A DNA stretch of 64,000 bases from Streptomyces sp. ERV7. GTDB taxonomy: Bacteria; Actinomycetota; Actinomycetes; Streptomycetales; Streptomycetaceae. Below the pieces are notes generated by a model, which was not told the origin of the DNA, ran no database searches, and saw nothing but the letters and a program-made list of their open reading frames with translations. The translations under genes were made by a program, and so were the position numbers. Below, piece by piece: positions 9,036 through 16,916 of the stretch (positions within the stretch are counted from its first letter, which is position 1; each line of letters starts with the position of its first letter). The stretch lies in assembly GCF_001653515.1 (NCBI RefSeq), contig NZ_LYOY01000040.1, forward strand, positions 496,001 through 560,000, given 5' to 3'.

Positions 9036-10355
9036 TCACGTCGTCGATGCGAACGGCTTCAGCCGGGCCAGGGCGGGAGCCCGGTGGGCGTGGTCGCGAC
9101 AGACTGCCGCCGCGTCGGCCAGCGAGAGGTACGGCGTACGGATGCGGGACCAGCCGCCCGAGGTGTCACCGGCGACGGCCAGGCCGGGGCGTTCGGCCGG
9201 GATGAGACAGGCGGCGCCGACCGCTTCCGGGGCGATGTCGCCGAGGGCCATCTTGGCGGACGCTTCGTCGTTCACGCGGTGGCAGACACGGCCGCTGAGC
9301 TGGGCACGGAGCATGGTCGCGCCCTTGCCGAGCTCGGCGCCGAAACGCTGGCCGCAGACCTCCAGGTACATCCCGGCGGCGCGGCCGAGCTGAGCGAGCC
9401 GGACGAGCAGGGTGACCATCTCGTCTCGCCGCTCCTCGTCCTTCCGCGTCGCGGTGAGGAACAGCTCTGCCACCTCGTCCACAAACAGCACGATGGGCAC
9501 GGGCCGTTCGTTTTCCAGCAGACCCCAGAGGTCGGAGGTGATCTCCTCGTCCGGGGTGTCCGGCTTCAGCCCCTGGCGGCTCTTGATCAGGTCGTAGCGG
9601 TCCTCCATCTCAGCGACCAGGGCGGGCAGCAGCTCGGCCGCCTGGTCGGGGTCGGTGGCGAGGGCGGACAGGCGTGGGGCGAAGGGCGAGAGCTCGACGC
9701 CCCGCTTGCAGTCGATCCCCACGAGGGCGACGTCCTGCGGCGCGAGTCCGGCGACCAGGTGCCGCAGGAACATGGATTTGCCGGAGAGGGTCGCGCCGAG
9801 GGTTAGCTGATGGGGGACGGCGCGGTAGTCCCGTACGTACGGCGTACCGTCCTCGCGCAGGGCGACCGGCACGCTCAGGTGGCCGACCGGCAGGCGGCGG
9901 GGCATGCGGACAGTGCGCAGTACGTCGTAGCCGACCACCCGCAGCTCCACCGTTCCGGGCTTGACCACGGAGACGTACACCCCGTGGACTCCCCAGGCGT
10001 GCCGCAGCCGTTCGGCGGACGCGGCTATGTCGGCGGGTTCCTGGCCGGGCGCCAGGCGCAGCCGTATGCGTAGCCCGGTGGCGGTCGGGCGGATCAGGCC
10101 CCGGCGGGGAGGCACGGGCCGCACTTCGCGACGCGTGGCCGCCTGGACGGCGAAGGCGCGCCAGCGGGAGGGCGGAACGGTCAGGCCGCAGGAGTCCATG
10201 ACGGACCCGTACGAGCCGATCAGGCGAGCCGACGCGGCCGGGAGCCCGAACGCCGCCCAGTAGGCGGGCTGGTGCTTGGCCCGGAGGTAGGCGGCCGTTC
10301 CGGTGGTGGCGGCGAGCGGCCCGCCTATCTCGATCAGCGGAGTCCAGCCGGTCAT
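9036..10355 (-). CDS. traB: TraB/FtsK-SpoIIIE-type conjugative DNA translocase
   Basis: 439 aa. Hexameric motor that moves double-stranded element DNA between hyphae; the only transfer protein AICEs need. The N terminus has a short hydrophobic region (residues 1-45). The motor domain has Walker A GATLSGKS at about 205, where the usual GATGSGKS has Leu in place of Gly, and Walker B VPIVLFVDEVAELF at about 295. The C-terminal third resembles the winged-helix region that recognises clt repeats. The ATG at 10355 (MTGWTPLIEIG) is chosen because it overlaps the upstream stop (TGATG). A clt site should lie in the element; none was proven. Confidence 0.92.
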   Translation of the reverse strand: MTGWTPLIEIGGPLAATTGTAAYLRAKHQPAYWAAFGLPAASARLIGSYGSVMDSCGLTVPPSRWRAFAVQAATRREVRPVPPRRGLIRPTATGLRIRLRLAPGQEPADIAASAERLRHAWGVHGVYVSVVKPGTVELRVVGYDVLRTVRMPRRLPVGHLSVPVALREDGTPYVRDYRAVPHQLTLGATLSGKSMFLRHLVAGLAPQDVALVGIDCKRGVELSPFAPRLSALATDPDQAAELLPALVAEMEDRYDLIKSRQGLKPDTPDEEITSDLWGLLENERPVPIVLFVDEVAELFLTATRKDEERRDEMVTLLVRLAQLGRAAGMYLEVCGQRFGAELGKGATMLRAQLSGRVCHRVNDEASAKMALGDIAPEAVGAACLIPAERPGLAVAGDTSGGWSRIRTPYLSLADAAAVCRDHAHRAPALARLKPFASTT

Positions 10356-10714
10356 CAGGCCGCGTCCTGAGCGGTCGGGATGGAGAGGGCGGCCGGGGCG
10401 ACGGCTTCGGCCCGGAAGGCGATGCCGTGCCGCTGCTGCCCGTTGAAGACGCTTTCCCACGGGCGGGCAATGAGCCCGAGGAGGGTGACGGGCGAGCCGA
10501 GGGCGAGGCCGTCGGTGATGCCGCTCTCCGGTACCGAGACCTGGAGCAGGGACGATTCCCCGGACTCGATGTAGACGACGCCCAAGCGCATCAGCGTCTC
10601 GCCGGTCGTCGCGTCCGTGGCCACTTCGCCGGACTGGCGGTCCTTCACCTTCGGGGTGGGCGCCTCGGTCAGGAGGATCGTGGCGCCGGTCGTCTCAACA
10701 CGGATGGAACGCAA
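10355..10714 (-). CDS. SCO3933-family regulatory protein
   Basis: 119 aa, TTG start with AAGGAG eight bases upstream. It resembles the SCO3933-type proteins that precede the tra gene in many AICEs. It is beta-rich (MRSIRVETTGATILLTE; LQVSVPESGITDGLALGSPV) and looks like a small OB/SSB-like fold, but I cannot prove that. It is the first gene of the transfer operon and is preceded by a double operator-like sequence at 10732-10752. Confidence 0.75.
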   Translation of the reverse strand: MRSIRVETTGATILLTEAPTPKVKDRQSGEVATDATTGETLMRLGVVYIESGESSLLQVSVPESGITDGLALGSPVTLLGLIARPWESVFNGQQRHGIAFRAEAVAPAALSIPTAQDAA

Positions 10715-10730
10715 GGTGGTTCTCCTTCAC

Positions 10731-10850
10731 AACGTCTAGTTGTCTAGATGAGTGTCACGCTGTGAACCCGAACGGGCGGGAACGAGAACCACCTTGCCAC
10801 GCTTCTCAGCTACTCGTCTATACGAGTTGGGGTGTGGAGCTAGACGAGTC
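10731..10850. promoter_or_regulatory. Divergent control region with three operator-like sites
   Basis: The repeated motif occurs as CGTCTAG/TGTCTAGATGAG (10733-10752), as the near-perfect inverted repeat ACTCGTCTATACGAGT (10812-10827) and as CTAGACGAGT (10840-10849). The region separates the transfer operon from the GntR gene. A hairpin CGGGTT...AACCCG (10861-10878) follows and may terminate the GntR transcript. This layout fits KorSA-type control of transfer. Confidence 0.6.
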
Positions 10851-10901
10851 CGAAAGCCGACGGGTTGGCTGAAACCCGCGACCGATCAGACTCAAGTGCT
10901 C

Positions 10902-11687
10902 TCAGGTGGCGGGGAGTTGGTAGGCGAGGACGAAGGCATCGGCTGCCATGACGGTGTCGCAGACCTCGACGGCGCGGCCCTCGGTGTCGTACGCGGTACG
11001 GATCAGATGGATCACGGGCACGCCGGAGGCGAGATGAAGCGTGCGCACCTCGTGCGGGGAGGGCATGCGGGCGCGGATCTCCTCGTCGAAGTGGTCCAGG
11101 CGGTGGCCCTTCTCCTCCAGGCGGGCGTAGATGCCGCCGGGCCCGGGGTTGGGCTCGGCGATCTGCGTGCCGCGCGCGATGTCGAGGGGGAGGTACGAGG
11201 TCGCGAACTCGACCGGGCGGCCATCGATCAGATAGCGGCGACGGCGGGCGAGGACCTTGCGCGGAGAGCCGAGACGGGCGGCGACGTCCTGGGAGGGCTT
11301 CTCCTCCTTCACCTCCAGGCCGTCGACTTCGGAGTGGACGCCCGCGGCTTCGGCCTCCACCGTGAAGGCGGACTTGCCCTGATCGCGGTGGCGGCGGGCG
11401 AACCGGTCGGAGGCGAGACGGCGCACGGGCGGCCGGGGTCGTACGAAGACGCCCTTGCCGTGTTCGGAGACCGCGAGTCCTTCGCCCTGGAGGATCGAGA
11501 GGGCGTTGCGAACGGTCATGCGGGAGACGCCGTAGTGGTCGACAAGTTCCGTCTCCGAGGGCAGCTTGTCGCCCTCGCGGAAACGGCCCTTGTCGATGGA
11601 TTCGCGCAGGTGGTCGGCGATCTGGCGGAACACAGCGCGGTCACTGGTCGGGTCCAGCACGCCCAGAAGACCGGACGAGAGAGCCAT
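10902..11687 (-). CDS. GntR-family repressor (KorSA-like)
   Basis: 261 aa. N-terminal GntR winged helix at about residues 15-85 (FRQIADHLRESIDKGRF, LPSETELVDHYGVSRMTVRN, GEGLAVSEHGKGVFVRP). The C-terminal UTRA-like ligand domain covers about 105-255. In pSAM2 the homologous KorSA represses the activator of transfer and its own gene. ATG at 11687 with AAAGGAG upstream. Operator-like ATCTAGACGAG at 11706-11716 lies in its own promoter region, consistent with autoregulation. It faces the Nudix gene head to head. Confidence 0.88.
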   Translation of the reverse strand: MALSSGLLGVLDPTSDRAVFRQIADHLRESIDKGRFREGDKLPSETELVDHYGVSRMTVRNALSILQGEGLAVSEHGKGVFVRPRPPVRRLASDRFARRHRDQGKSAFTVEAEAAGVHSEVDGLEVKEEKPSQDVAARLGSPRKVLARRRRYLIDGRPVEFATSYLPLDIARGTQIAEPNPGPGGIYARLEEKGHRLDHFDEEIRARMPSPHEVRTLHLASGVPVIHLIRTAYDTEGRAVEVCDTVMAADAFVLAYQLPAT

Positions 11688-11705
11688 GTACGTACTCCTT
11701 TGGAT

Positions 11706-11716
11706 ATCTAGACGAG
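11706..11716. promoter_or_regulatory. Operator-like site ATCTAGACGAG
   Basis: Copy of the recurring half-site in the short divergent promoter between the GntR gene (start 11687) and the Nudix gene (start 11775). It is placed for simultaneous control of both. Confidence 0.5.
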
Positions 11717-11774
11717 CAGGTGACCCGGATCGCTATGGTGGAGAGCCTAGCCAGACCCGGGAGGGCCGAGGAAC

Positions 11775-12206
11775 GTGAGCACCGATCGCCCGCACTCCGT
11801 CAGCGTCGCTGGCGTCATCGTCGACGACGCGGGCCGCGCGCTCGTGATCAAGCGGCGCGACAACGGTAAGTGGGAGCCGCCCGGCGGCGTGGTCGAACGC
11901 GAGGAATCCCTTCCCGAAGCGTTGCAGCGTGAAGTCCTGGAGGAAACCGGCATCAAGATCGCCCTCCCGGCGATGTTGACCGGCGTGTACAAGAACATGA
12001 CCGGCCTGATCGTCTCTTTGGTCTTCCGCTGCGAAGCCATCGACGGCGCTCCCACGGTCGGCGACGAGACCCGCGCACTGCGTTGGGTCACCCGCGAGGA
12101 AGTGGTCGAGCTCGCCGACGAGGCGTACGCGATCCGCGTCCTGGACGCACTGGATCGCATGTCCCCGCCGGCCGTCCGCGCACACGACGGCGTTCGACTC
12201 ATCTAG
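11775..12206 (+). CDS. Nudix hydrolase, Pif-like (element immunity protein)
   Basis: 143 aa. A complete Nudix box, GGVVEREESLPEALQREVLE followed by ETGI, spans about residues 37-59 and has all catalytic Glu residues. In pSAM2, the Nudix protein Pif blocks redundant transfer between donor strains, and mutation of its Nudix box abolishes the effect. The same location next to korSA suggests the same job here. GTG start. An operator-like sequence (ACTCATCTAGCACGAG, 12197-12212) overlaps its stop codon. Confidence 0.85.
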   Translation: MSTDRPHSVSVAGVIVDDAGRALVIKRRDNGKWEPPGGVVEREESLPEALQREVLEETGIKIALPAMLTGVYKNMTGLIVSLVFRCEAIDGAPTVGDETRALRWVTREEVVELADEAYAIRVLDALDRMSPPAVRAHDGVRLI

Positions 12207-12261
12207 CACGAGCCCCGTGAAACCACGGCCGCAGGCCGCCTACCAGCACGGAGTCACTTGT

Positions 12262-12651
12262 ATGGACGAGTATATGAGTAGAGCAGGAGTCTGGGGACTG
12301 ATCTGCCCAGGTTCCCCGGAAGAAGTTGCCCGCGCCCGGCGCTGGACCCGGGATGTCTTACGGGCGCACCCCCGGGTCGACGACGTGGTTCTGGTCGTGA
12401 GCGAGCTGGGGACGAACGCGCTGACGCACACGGCGGGGGATGCGCTGCGGGTCATGCTCACGGTGACCGAGGGCCGGGTGACTGTGGCCGTCACGGACTC
12501 GGGCGGCGCCCCGCAGGGGCCGAAGGTCACTGAGGCGGCGGAAGAGGCCATCCATGGCCGGGGGTTGAGCATCGTCATGGCACTCGCGCACCGCCTGGCG
12601 GTCACGGGCGACGAGGCGGGACGCACAGTCACGGCGGAGCTCCCGTGGTGA
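12262..12651 (+). CDS. ATP-binding protein of the RsbW/SpoIIAB (HATPase) type
   Basis: 129 aa. Single GHKL ATPase domain: N-box VLVVSELGTNALTHT, G1 VTVAVTDSGG and G2 IHGRGLSIVMALAHR. Stand-alone proteins of this kind in Streptomyces are usually anti-sigma or anti-sigma-antagonist kinases, and many AICEs carry one near pif. The ATG at 12262 (MDEYMSRAG) is preferred, with GGAG upstream; an in-frame ATG at 12274 and one at 12217 are alternatives. Its target is unknown. Confidence 0.8.
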   Translation: MDEYMSRAGVWGLICPGSPEEVARARRWTRDVLRAHPRVDDVVLVVSELGTNALTHTAGDALRVMLTVTEGRVTVAVTDSGGAPQGPKVTEAAEEAIHGRGLSIVMALAHRLAVTGDEAGRTVTAELPW

Positions 12652-12977
12652 GGGGGCCGGGGTTCCTGTGCGAGTTCTCGGTCGAGCGCCGGGACACGGG
12701 GGAGCGCGTCAACCAGGCCGCCCTGGAGGTCGACTCGGTGGAGGCGGCGGTGCGCTGGATACGGGTCGCGGTGCGGACGGCGCTGCCGGGGTTCGAGGGC
12801 GAGACGCTGCGGGCGGCACGGGCGTTCCTGGCGAACGGCCGGAAGGCGGAACGAGAGCTCCGCGAGAAGCAGTTGACGACCCTGACCCTGGTCCAGGGTT
12901 CCCTGACCATGGTGTGGCTGGTCAGCCCGATAGCGGCGGGCGAGCGCCGACGCATCTGTGTATGGCCGTGGGCCTGA
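12645..12977 (+). CDS. Hypothetical AICE protein
   Basis: 110 aa. GTG start overlapping the end of the ATPase gene, so probably co-translated. It begins with a beta strand pair (FLCEFSVERRDTGERVNQAA), then an amphipathic helical region with many Arg/Glu residues, and a hydrophobic C terminus (MVWLVSPIAAG). I do not recognise a family. Its conserved placement after the HATPase suggests an element-specific partner. Confidence 0.6.
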   Translation: MVRGPGFLCEFSVERRDTGERVNQAALEVDSVEAAVRWIRVAVRTALPGFEGETLRAARAFLANGRKAERELREKQLTTLTLVQGSLTMVWLVSPIAAGERRRICVWPWA

Positions 12978-13155
12978 GCCTGAGTAACAACTTTCTCTAC
13001 AGGTTCAAGGCGGCTCGCTCCGCTCCCCGCGCGCGGCCCGGCCCCCGGCCGGGCCTGCGCTCCTGTCTCCGCCCCGCTCTGGCCCGGCCGGCGCCCGTGC
13101 CGCGCGCATGGCGATCAGCCGCCTGATGTCAGAGAAGGGGTACGTCGTGGCTGGG

Positions 13156-13325
13156 GCGGTCGGCTCCACGGCTTTAGGCAGCCACTTTGGCGCGAGCCTC
13201 GAAGATCATGGCCCCACGTCGTGCTTGAGCGGGCAGGTCCACGGACTGCCCGACGCGCCGGAGCTTACGGGGCCATGATCACTCGCGCCAAAGCAGCTCC
13301 CGCCCAAAGCCGCTCCGCCGACCGC
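13156..13325. repeat. Large imperfect inverted repeat (about 170 nt), candidate single-strand origin or clt
   Basis: Nested arms pair in register: 13156-13163 with 13318-13325, 13185-13196 with 13282-13293 (12 of 12), 13204-13215 with 13269-13280 (12 of 12), and a central GGGCA...TGCCC (13231-13251). This predicts one long interrupted hairpin. It lies in the non-coding right kilobase of the element, where rolling-circle replicons often keep a single-strand origin or transfer locus. Function is inferred. Confidence 0.6.
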
Positions 13326-13411
13326 GCGTTTGCCTGCGGGAGCTGCGTGGACGGTGCGCCAAGCTAGAGACGAGTTTCGGCCGACCTCGGGTGCCGAAGC
13401 GGGGGCGACTG

Positions 13412-13451
13412 AAGCCTAACTAAGCCTAACTGAGGCCTACTAAGGCTTACT
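13412..13451. repeat. Four iteron-like 10-bp repeats
   Basis: Consecutive units AAGCCTAACT, AAGCCTAACTG, AGGCCTACT and AAGGCTTACT share the core ARGCCTAACT. The flanking 13430-13750 is visibly richer in A/T than the rest of the window. Repeats next to a hairpin and A/T-rich DNA are common in origins and protein-binding loci. Otherwise 12978-13757 holds no gene that I can support. Confidence 0.5.
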
Positions 13452-13772
13452 AATGCTGCTTGCGGACTCTAAATCTCGGCTAGTAACGCCTAGAAAGTGC
13501 TAGATGCAGCCGTGAAAGATCTCGTTTGGTGGCGGCGGTAGATCTTTACTTTCGACTTCCATCATGGATCTGACCAGGGAAAGTTGATCCGATCAAGATC
13601 CGTGCGGCCTTAGGGTGCCTCTACTCGCCAGCAGGCTGACTTGATGCAATTCGATGGTCAGTCTCTCGCTCAAGGTAGAGGGCACGATGGGTCCAGATAA
13701 TGTGAAGGCCCGCGCAAGATCAGGCAATGGGTTGATTCCTAATGCGGCGGGCCCTGAATGCGGAGGTCAAGA

Positions 13773-13994
13773 TTGAGTGTGTCCCTGACTTCACAGGGTT
13801 TGTCTGACAGGCATCCCCGACCATGGCTAATTGCGATCATCGTCGTGGTGATCCTCGCGTCACCTCGATGTGCTGAGGTGGTCGGTGCGTGCACGGACAC
13901 CGCAGCCTTCCTTGCCCTGCTACTCGGGAGCTTCGGTACAGCAATGAAGTACAGCAACCACAGCAACCGATCCTGTTCGGCAGCGCCCATCTAG
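13773..13994 (+). CDS. Possible small membrane protein
   Basis: 73 aa if started at the TTG at 13773, which has GGAGG six bases upstream; ATG 13758 and GTG 13779 are alternatives. Two hydrophobic stretches (WLIAIIVVVILASP and AAFLALLLGSFGTA). No family recognised. The frame could be fortuitous, but the ribosome binding site and hydrophobic pattern argue for it. Confidence 0.3.
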   Translation: MSVSLTSQGLSDRHPRPWLIAIIVVVILASPRCAEVVGACTDTAAFLALLLGSFGTAMKYSNHSNRSCSAAPI

Positions 13995-14041
13995 GGTCAT
14001 AGCGTGACCGCTATGACCGCCCCTGACCGATCCCGCTAGAG

Positions 14042-14086
14042 CTACGGATCAGAAGGTTGCAGGTTCGAATCCTGCCGAGTGCACAG
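14042..14086. repeat. attR: attR: right attachment site
   Basis: Exact 45-bp copy of 4715-4759 (3' half of tRNA-Arg(ACG)), marking the right border of the AICE. Confidence 0.93.
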
Positions 14087-14089
14087 GCG

Positions 14090-14121
14090 AAAGGCCCCCC
14101 GGAGAGATCCGGGGGGCCTTT
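14090..14121 (+). terminator. Original tRNA-Arg terminator, displaced by the element
   Basis: 13-bp perfect GC stem (14090-14102 with 14109-14121), loop AGAGAT, ending in TTTCTC, four bases after attR. Its layout parallels the hairpin just inside attL. Confidence 0.8.
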
Positions 14122-14181
14122 CTCGTAGGTCCGGCCGGTCTGTCCGGCCTCGGCGCGGCCCCCCGTTGTCAGTGGCCCCCG

Positions 14182-14478
14182 CTACCGTCGAAGACATGGC
14201 TGGGGTGTGGCGCAGTGGTGGGGTTCGTTGGGGGAGTGACGGGCCTGGGCTGGTGTGGGTTGATGGGCGCCATCCCCCGCTCCACCCGCCCCGTCCAGCG
14301 GGACCAGCTCCACCTTGCCGTGGGGCGGCACCGCGCCGCCCAGGATGCTCTCCGGCCCGGCACCGGCCGCGTCCACGGCCACATAGGGCTTGCCGCCCTC
14401 TCCGCCGCACGCGGCCAGCGCGCCGCCCAGGGCGAGCGTGGCGGCCGCCGATACGCCGATCAACGCAGCACGTCGCAT
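14182..14478 (-). CDS. Small lipoprotein
   Basis: 98 aa. A basic start (MRR), a hydrophobic core and the lipobox LGGALAAC at about residues 17-24 mark it as a Lsp-processed lipoprotein. The mature part GKPYVAVDAAGAGPESILGG reads as genuine, while the last 35 residues are low-complexity and may be out of frame, so the 3' end could be altered. It lies between the AICE right border and the sigma factor pair. No function known. Confidence 0.6.
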   Translation of the reverse strand: MRRAALIGVSAAATLALGGALAACGGEGGKPYVAVDAAGAGPESILGGAVPPHGKVELVPLDGAGGAGDGAHQPTPAQARHSPNEPHHCATPQPCLRR

Positions 14479-14636
14479 CGCGCCAGTGTTACTGACGCCC
14501 CGTCAATTGTGAACCCCGGAACGGGGCTGAGCCGGGGAAGAGGGACGCACCCAGCGCTGAAAGGGTGCCGCCGCGGCCACCCGTGCCGCCCCCAGCGGCA
14601 CGATTGCCCGCAGCTGGGGGGGGGAGGGGGCCGGCC

Positions 14637-15593
14637 CTAGTCCGCGATCAACCCCTCCCGGAGCTGGGACAGGGTCCTCGTCAGGAGGCGGGAGACGTGC
14701 ATCTGGGAGATGCCGACCTCCTCGCCGATCTGGGACTGCGTCATGTTCGCGAAGAAGCGGAGCATGATGATCTGGCGTTCGCGCGGGGGGAGTTTGGCCA
14801 GGAGCGGCTTGAGGGACTCGCGGTACTCCACGCCCTCCAGCGCCGCGTCCTCGTAGCCGAGGCGGTCCGCGAGGGAGCCCTCGCCGCCGTCGTCCTCGGG
14901 GGAGGGCGAGTCGAGCGAGGAGGCCGTGTACGCGTTGCCGACCGCCAGGCCGTCCACCACGTCCTCTTCCGAGACGCCCAGGACCGCCGCCAGCTCCGGC
15001 ACCGTCGGTGAGCGGTCGAGCTTCTGGGCCAGCTCGTCGCTCGCCTTGGTGAGGGCCAGGCGGAGCTCCTGGAGGCGGCGCGGGACCCGCACCGACCAGG
15101 ACGTGTCGCGGAAGAAGCGCTTGATCTCACCGACCACCGTCGGCATCGCGAAGGTGGGGAACTCGACCCCGCGCTCGCAGTCGAAGCGGTCGATCGCCTT
15201 GATCAGGCCGATCGTGCCGACCTGGACGATGTCCTCCATCGGCTCGTTGCGGGAGCGGAACCGCGCCGCCGCGTACCGCACCAGCGGCAGGTTGAGCTCG
15301 ATCAGGGTGTCGCGTACGTACGTACGCTCCGGGCTCTCCGCGCTGCCCAGGGCGGCCAGCCGCAGGAACAGGGAGCGGGAGAGCGTGCGGGTGTCCAGCG
15401 GCTCGTGGGAGCCCGTCGTCTCCCGCCTGGGGGCGGTGACGGTGGGCGCCGGACCGACGGAGCCGAGCGCCTCGGGGGAGCCGGGCACGGCGCAGATGTC
15501 GATGGCTTCCGAGCTCTCGCGCACATCGGGCGCGGGCACGCTCTTCATGAGCGTGAGCACCTGCACCTTCGAGCTGCCCTGTTCTGCGGACAT
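14637..15593 (-). CDS. SigB/F/G-family RNA polymerase sigma factor (SigN-like)
   Basis: 318 aa with an 80-residue non-conserved N-terminal extension. Region 2 ([38 protein letters not shown]) is at about residues 110-160, region 3 at about 170-230, and region 4 ([37 protein letters not shown]) at about 265-315. These are stress/development sigma factors normally held by anti-sigma factors. From memory the tandem arrangement equals S. coelicolor SCO4034 (sigN)-SCO4035 (sigF), making this the sigN position. No anti-sigma gene is adjacent. A direct repeat lies upstream (15703-15740). Confidence 0.87.
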   Translation of the reverse strand: MSAEQGSSKVQVLTLMKSVPAPDVRESSEAIDICAVPGSPEALGSVGPAPTVTAPRRETTGSHEPLDTRTLSRSLFLRLAALGSAESPERTYVRDTLIELNLPLVRYAAARFRSRNEPMEDIVQVGTIGLIKAIDRFDCERGVEFPTFAMPTVVGEIKRFFRDTSWSVRVPRRLQELRLALTKASDELAQKLDRSPTVPELAAVLGVSEEDVVDGLAVGNAYTASSLDSPSPEDDGGEGSLADRLGYEDAALEGVEYRESLKPLLAKLPPRERQIIMLRFFANMTQSQIGEEVGISQMHVSRLLTRTLSQLREGLIAD

Positions 15594-15702
15594 GCCACCC
15601 CCTTGAGGTCGCGGACGGTCGCGGTGGCCACGACCATCGGAGGAACGCAGCCTCCACCTGAATACCGGAGGCGGAGCTGCGGCAAACGCGGTTCCAGCAG
15701 AA

Positions 15703-15740
15703 TGTCACATGTCGGCAACACGCTGTAGTGACATGTCGAC
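15703..15740. promoter_or_regulatory. Paired ACATGTCG sequences upstream of the sigN-like gene
   Basis: TGTCACATGTCG (15703-15714) and TGACATGTCGAC (15729-15740) repeat an ACATGTCG core with 24-bp periodicity, about 110 bp upstream of the start codon. Possible binding sites of one regulator on the same DNA face. No known consensus was matched. Confidence 0.35.
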
Positions 15741-15827
15741 AAGTCAGGTGTGGATACCCGCAGTTAGCAGGGGGTGTGCCGGATGTGCCGCCGGATTGTT
15801 CACCCGGACGTGGATCACTCGATCCGG

Positions 15828-16691
15828 TTATGCCTCGATTCGATTTGCGGATCGAAGCCGCGCGAAGCTCCGGGCCAGCAGCCTGGACACATGCATCTGC
15901 GACACGCCCAGCTCCTGGCTGATCTGGGACTGCGTCAGATTGCTGTAGTAGCGCAGCATCAGGATCCGCTGCTCGCGCTCGGGCAGCTGTACGAGCAGAT
16001 GGCGGACCAGGTCCCGGTGCTCGACCCCGGCCAGCGCCGGGTCCTCGTAGCCGAGCCGGTCGAGCAGGCCCGGCAGGCCGTCGCCCTCCTGGGCCGCCTC
16101 CAGGGAGGTCGCGTGGTACGAGCGGCCCGCCTCGATGCAGGCGAGCACCTCGTCCTCGCCGATCTTCAGCCGGTCGGCGATCTCGGCGGTCGTCGGCGAG
16201 CGGCCGTGAAGGGTCGTCAGGTCCTCGGTGGCCCCGTTGACTTGGACCCACAGCTCGTGGAGCCGGCGCGGGACGTGGACGGTGCGCACGTTGTCGCGGA
16301 AGTACCGCTTGATCTCGCCCACCACCGTCGGCATGGCGAAGGTCGGGAACTGCACCCCGCGCTCCGGGTCGAACCGGTCGATCGCGTTGATCAGCCCGAT
16401 CGTGCCGACCTGGACCACGTCCTCCATCGGCTCGTTGCGGGAGCGGAACCGCGCCGCCGCGTACCGCACCAGCGGCAGGTTCGCCTCGATCAGCGCCCCG
16501 CGCACCCGGTGGTGCTCCGGCGTGCCCGGCTGCAGGCCCTTGAGCTGCCCGAAGAGGACCTGGGTGAGCGCCCGGGTGTCCGCGCCCCGGCTGCTGGTCC
16601 TGACAGGGGCCCGATGGCCTTCGGGGGGCTCCTGGGGCTCGTTCTGGGGCGGCACTTGAGGTGCGGTACTGGCCGGCACGGTCAACGCCAC
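15828..16691 (-). CDS. sigF: RNA polymerase sigma factor SigF
   Basis: 287 aa. Same architecture as its downstream neighbour, and the two share region 2 almost word for word ([20 protein letters not shown]). Region 3 [20 protein letters not shown]; region 4 [40 protein letters not shown]. The length and the tandem position match the late-sporulation sigma F (SCO4035 in S. coelicolor, needed for spore wall maturation and pigment). The two genes look like an old duplication. GTG start with an AAAGGGG-like site upstream. The 225 bp up to the Dabb gene hold its promoter region. Confidence 0.85.
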   Translation of the reverse strand: MALTVPASTAPQVPPQNEPQEPPEGHRAPVRTSSRGADTRALTQVLFGQLKGLQPGTPEHHRVRGALIEANLPLVRYAAARFRSRNEPMEDVVQVGTIGLINAIDRFDPERGVQFPTFAMPTVVGEIKRYFRDNVRTVHVPRRLHELWVQVNGATEDLTTLHGRSPTTAEIADRLKIGEDEVLACIEAGRSYHATSLEAAQEGDGLPGLLDRLGYEDPALAGVEHRDLVRHLLVQLPEREQRILMLRYYSNLTQSQISQELGVSQMHVSRLLARSFARLRSANRIEA

Positions 16692-16873
16692 CCCTTTGAG
16701 GTCACTGCGTGGTCAATGTCGCGGTCAACTTCGGTCGAACCATCGTCGACTCATCCGTCAAAAGCGGTCATAGCATCACAAGACATGTCCACTGTGTGCA
16801 AGCACCGTATAACCACGTGTTGAGGGCAAGTTGGGCACAAGCCCCCGACGCTGCCCGCCTCCGGGCACGCGAA

Positions 16874-16902
16874 AGGCCCCGCACCACCCGGGTGCGGGGC
16901 CT
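16874..16902 (-). terminator. Terminator of the Dabb gene
   Basis: 12-bp perfect stem (16874-16885 with 16891-16902) with a five-base loop. Read on the minus strand it follows the Dabb stop codon and ends in TTTC. Confidence 0.8.
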
Positions 16903-16916
16903 CGTCACACGCGGTC

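Larger units (their letters stand above)
4715..14086. mobile_element. Actinomycete integrative and conjugative element (AICE, pSAM2 type), 9.4 kb
   Basis: The element is bounded by 45-bp direct repeats derived from tRNA-Arg(ACG). It carries all expected modules in order: int, xis and rolling-circle rep on the minus strand, then Spd-type spread proteins, a TraB/FtsK-type double-strand DNA translocase, an SCO3933-like regulator, a GntR (KorSA-like) repressor, and on the plus strand a Pif-like Nudix protein, an ATP-binding protein and a small protein. The right kilobase is non-coding with a large inverted repeat. Int, Xis, Rep, Tra and both att sites appear intact, so excision and mating-type transfer look possible. 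Confidence 0.93.

Noticed and set aside
14042..14410. Protein ending RLCTRQDSNLQPSDP on the minus strand
   Set aside because: It reads through the attR tRNA fragment and terminator; this is a well-known spurious tRNA-derived ORF.
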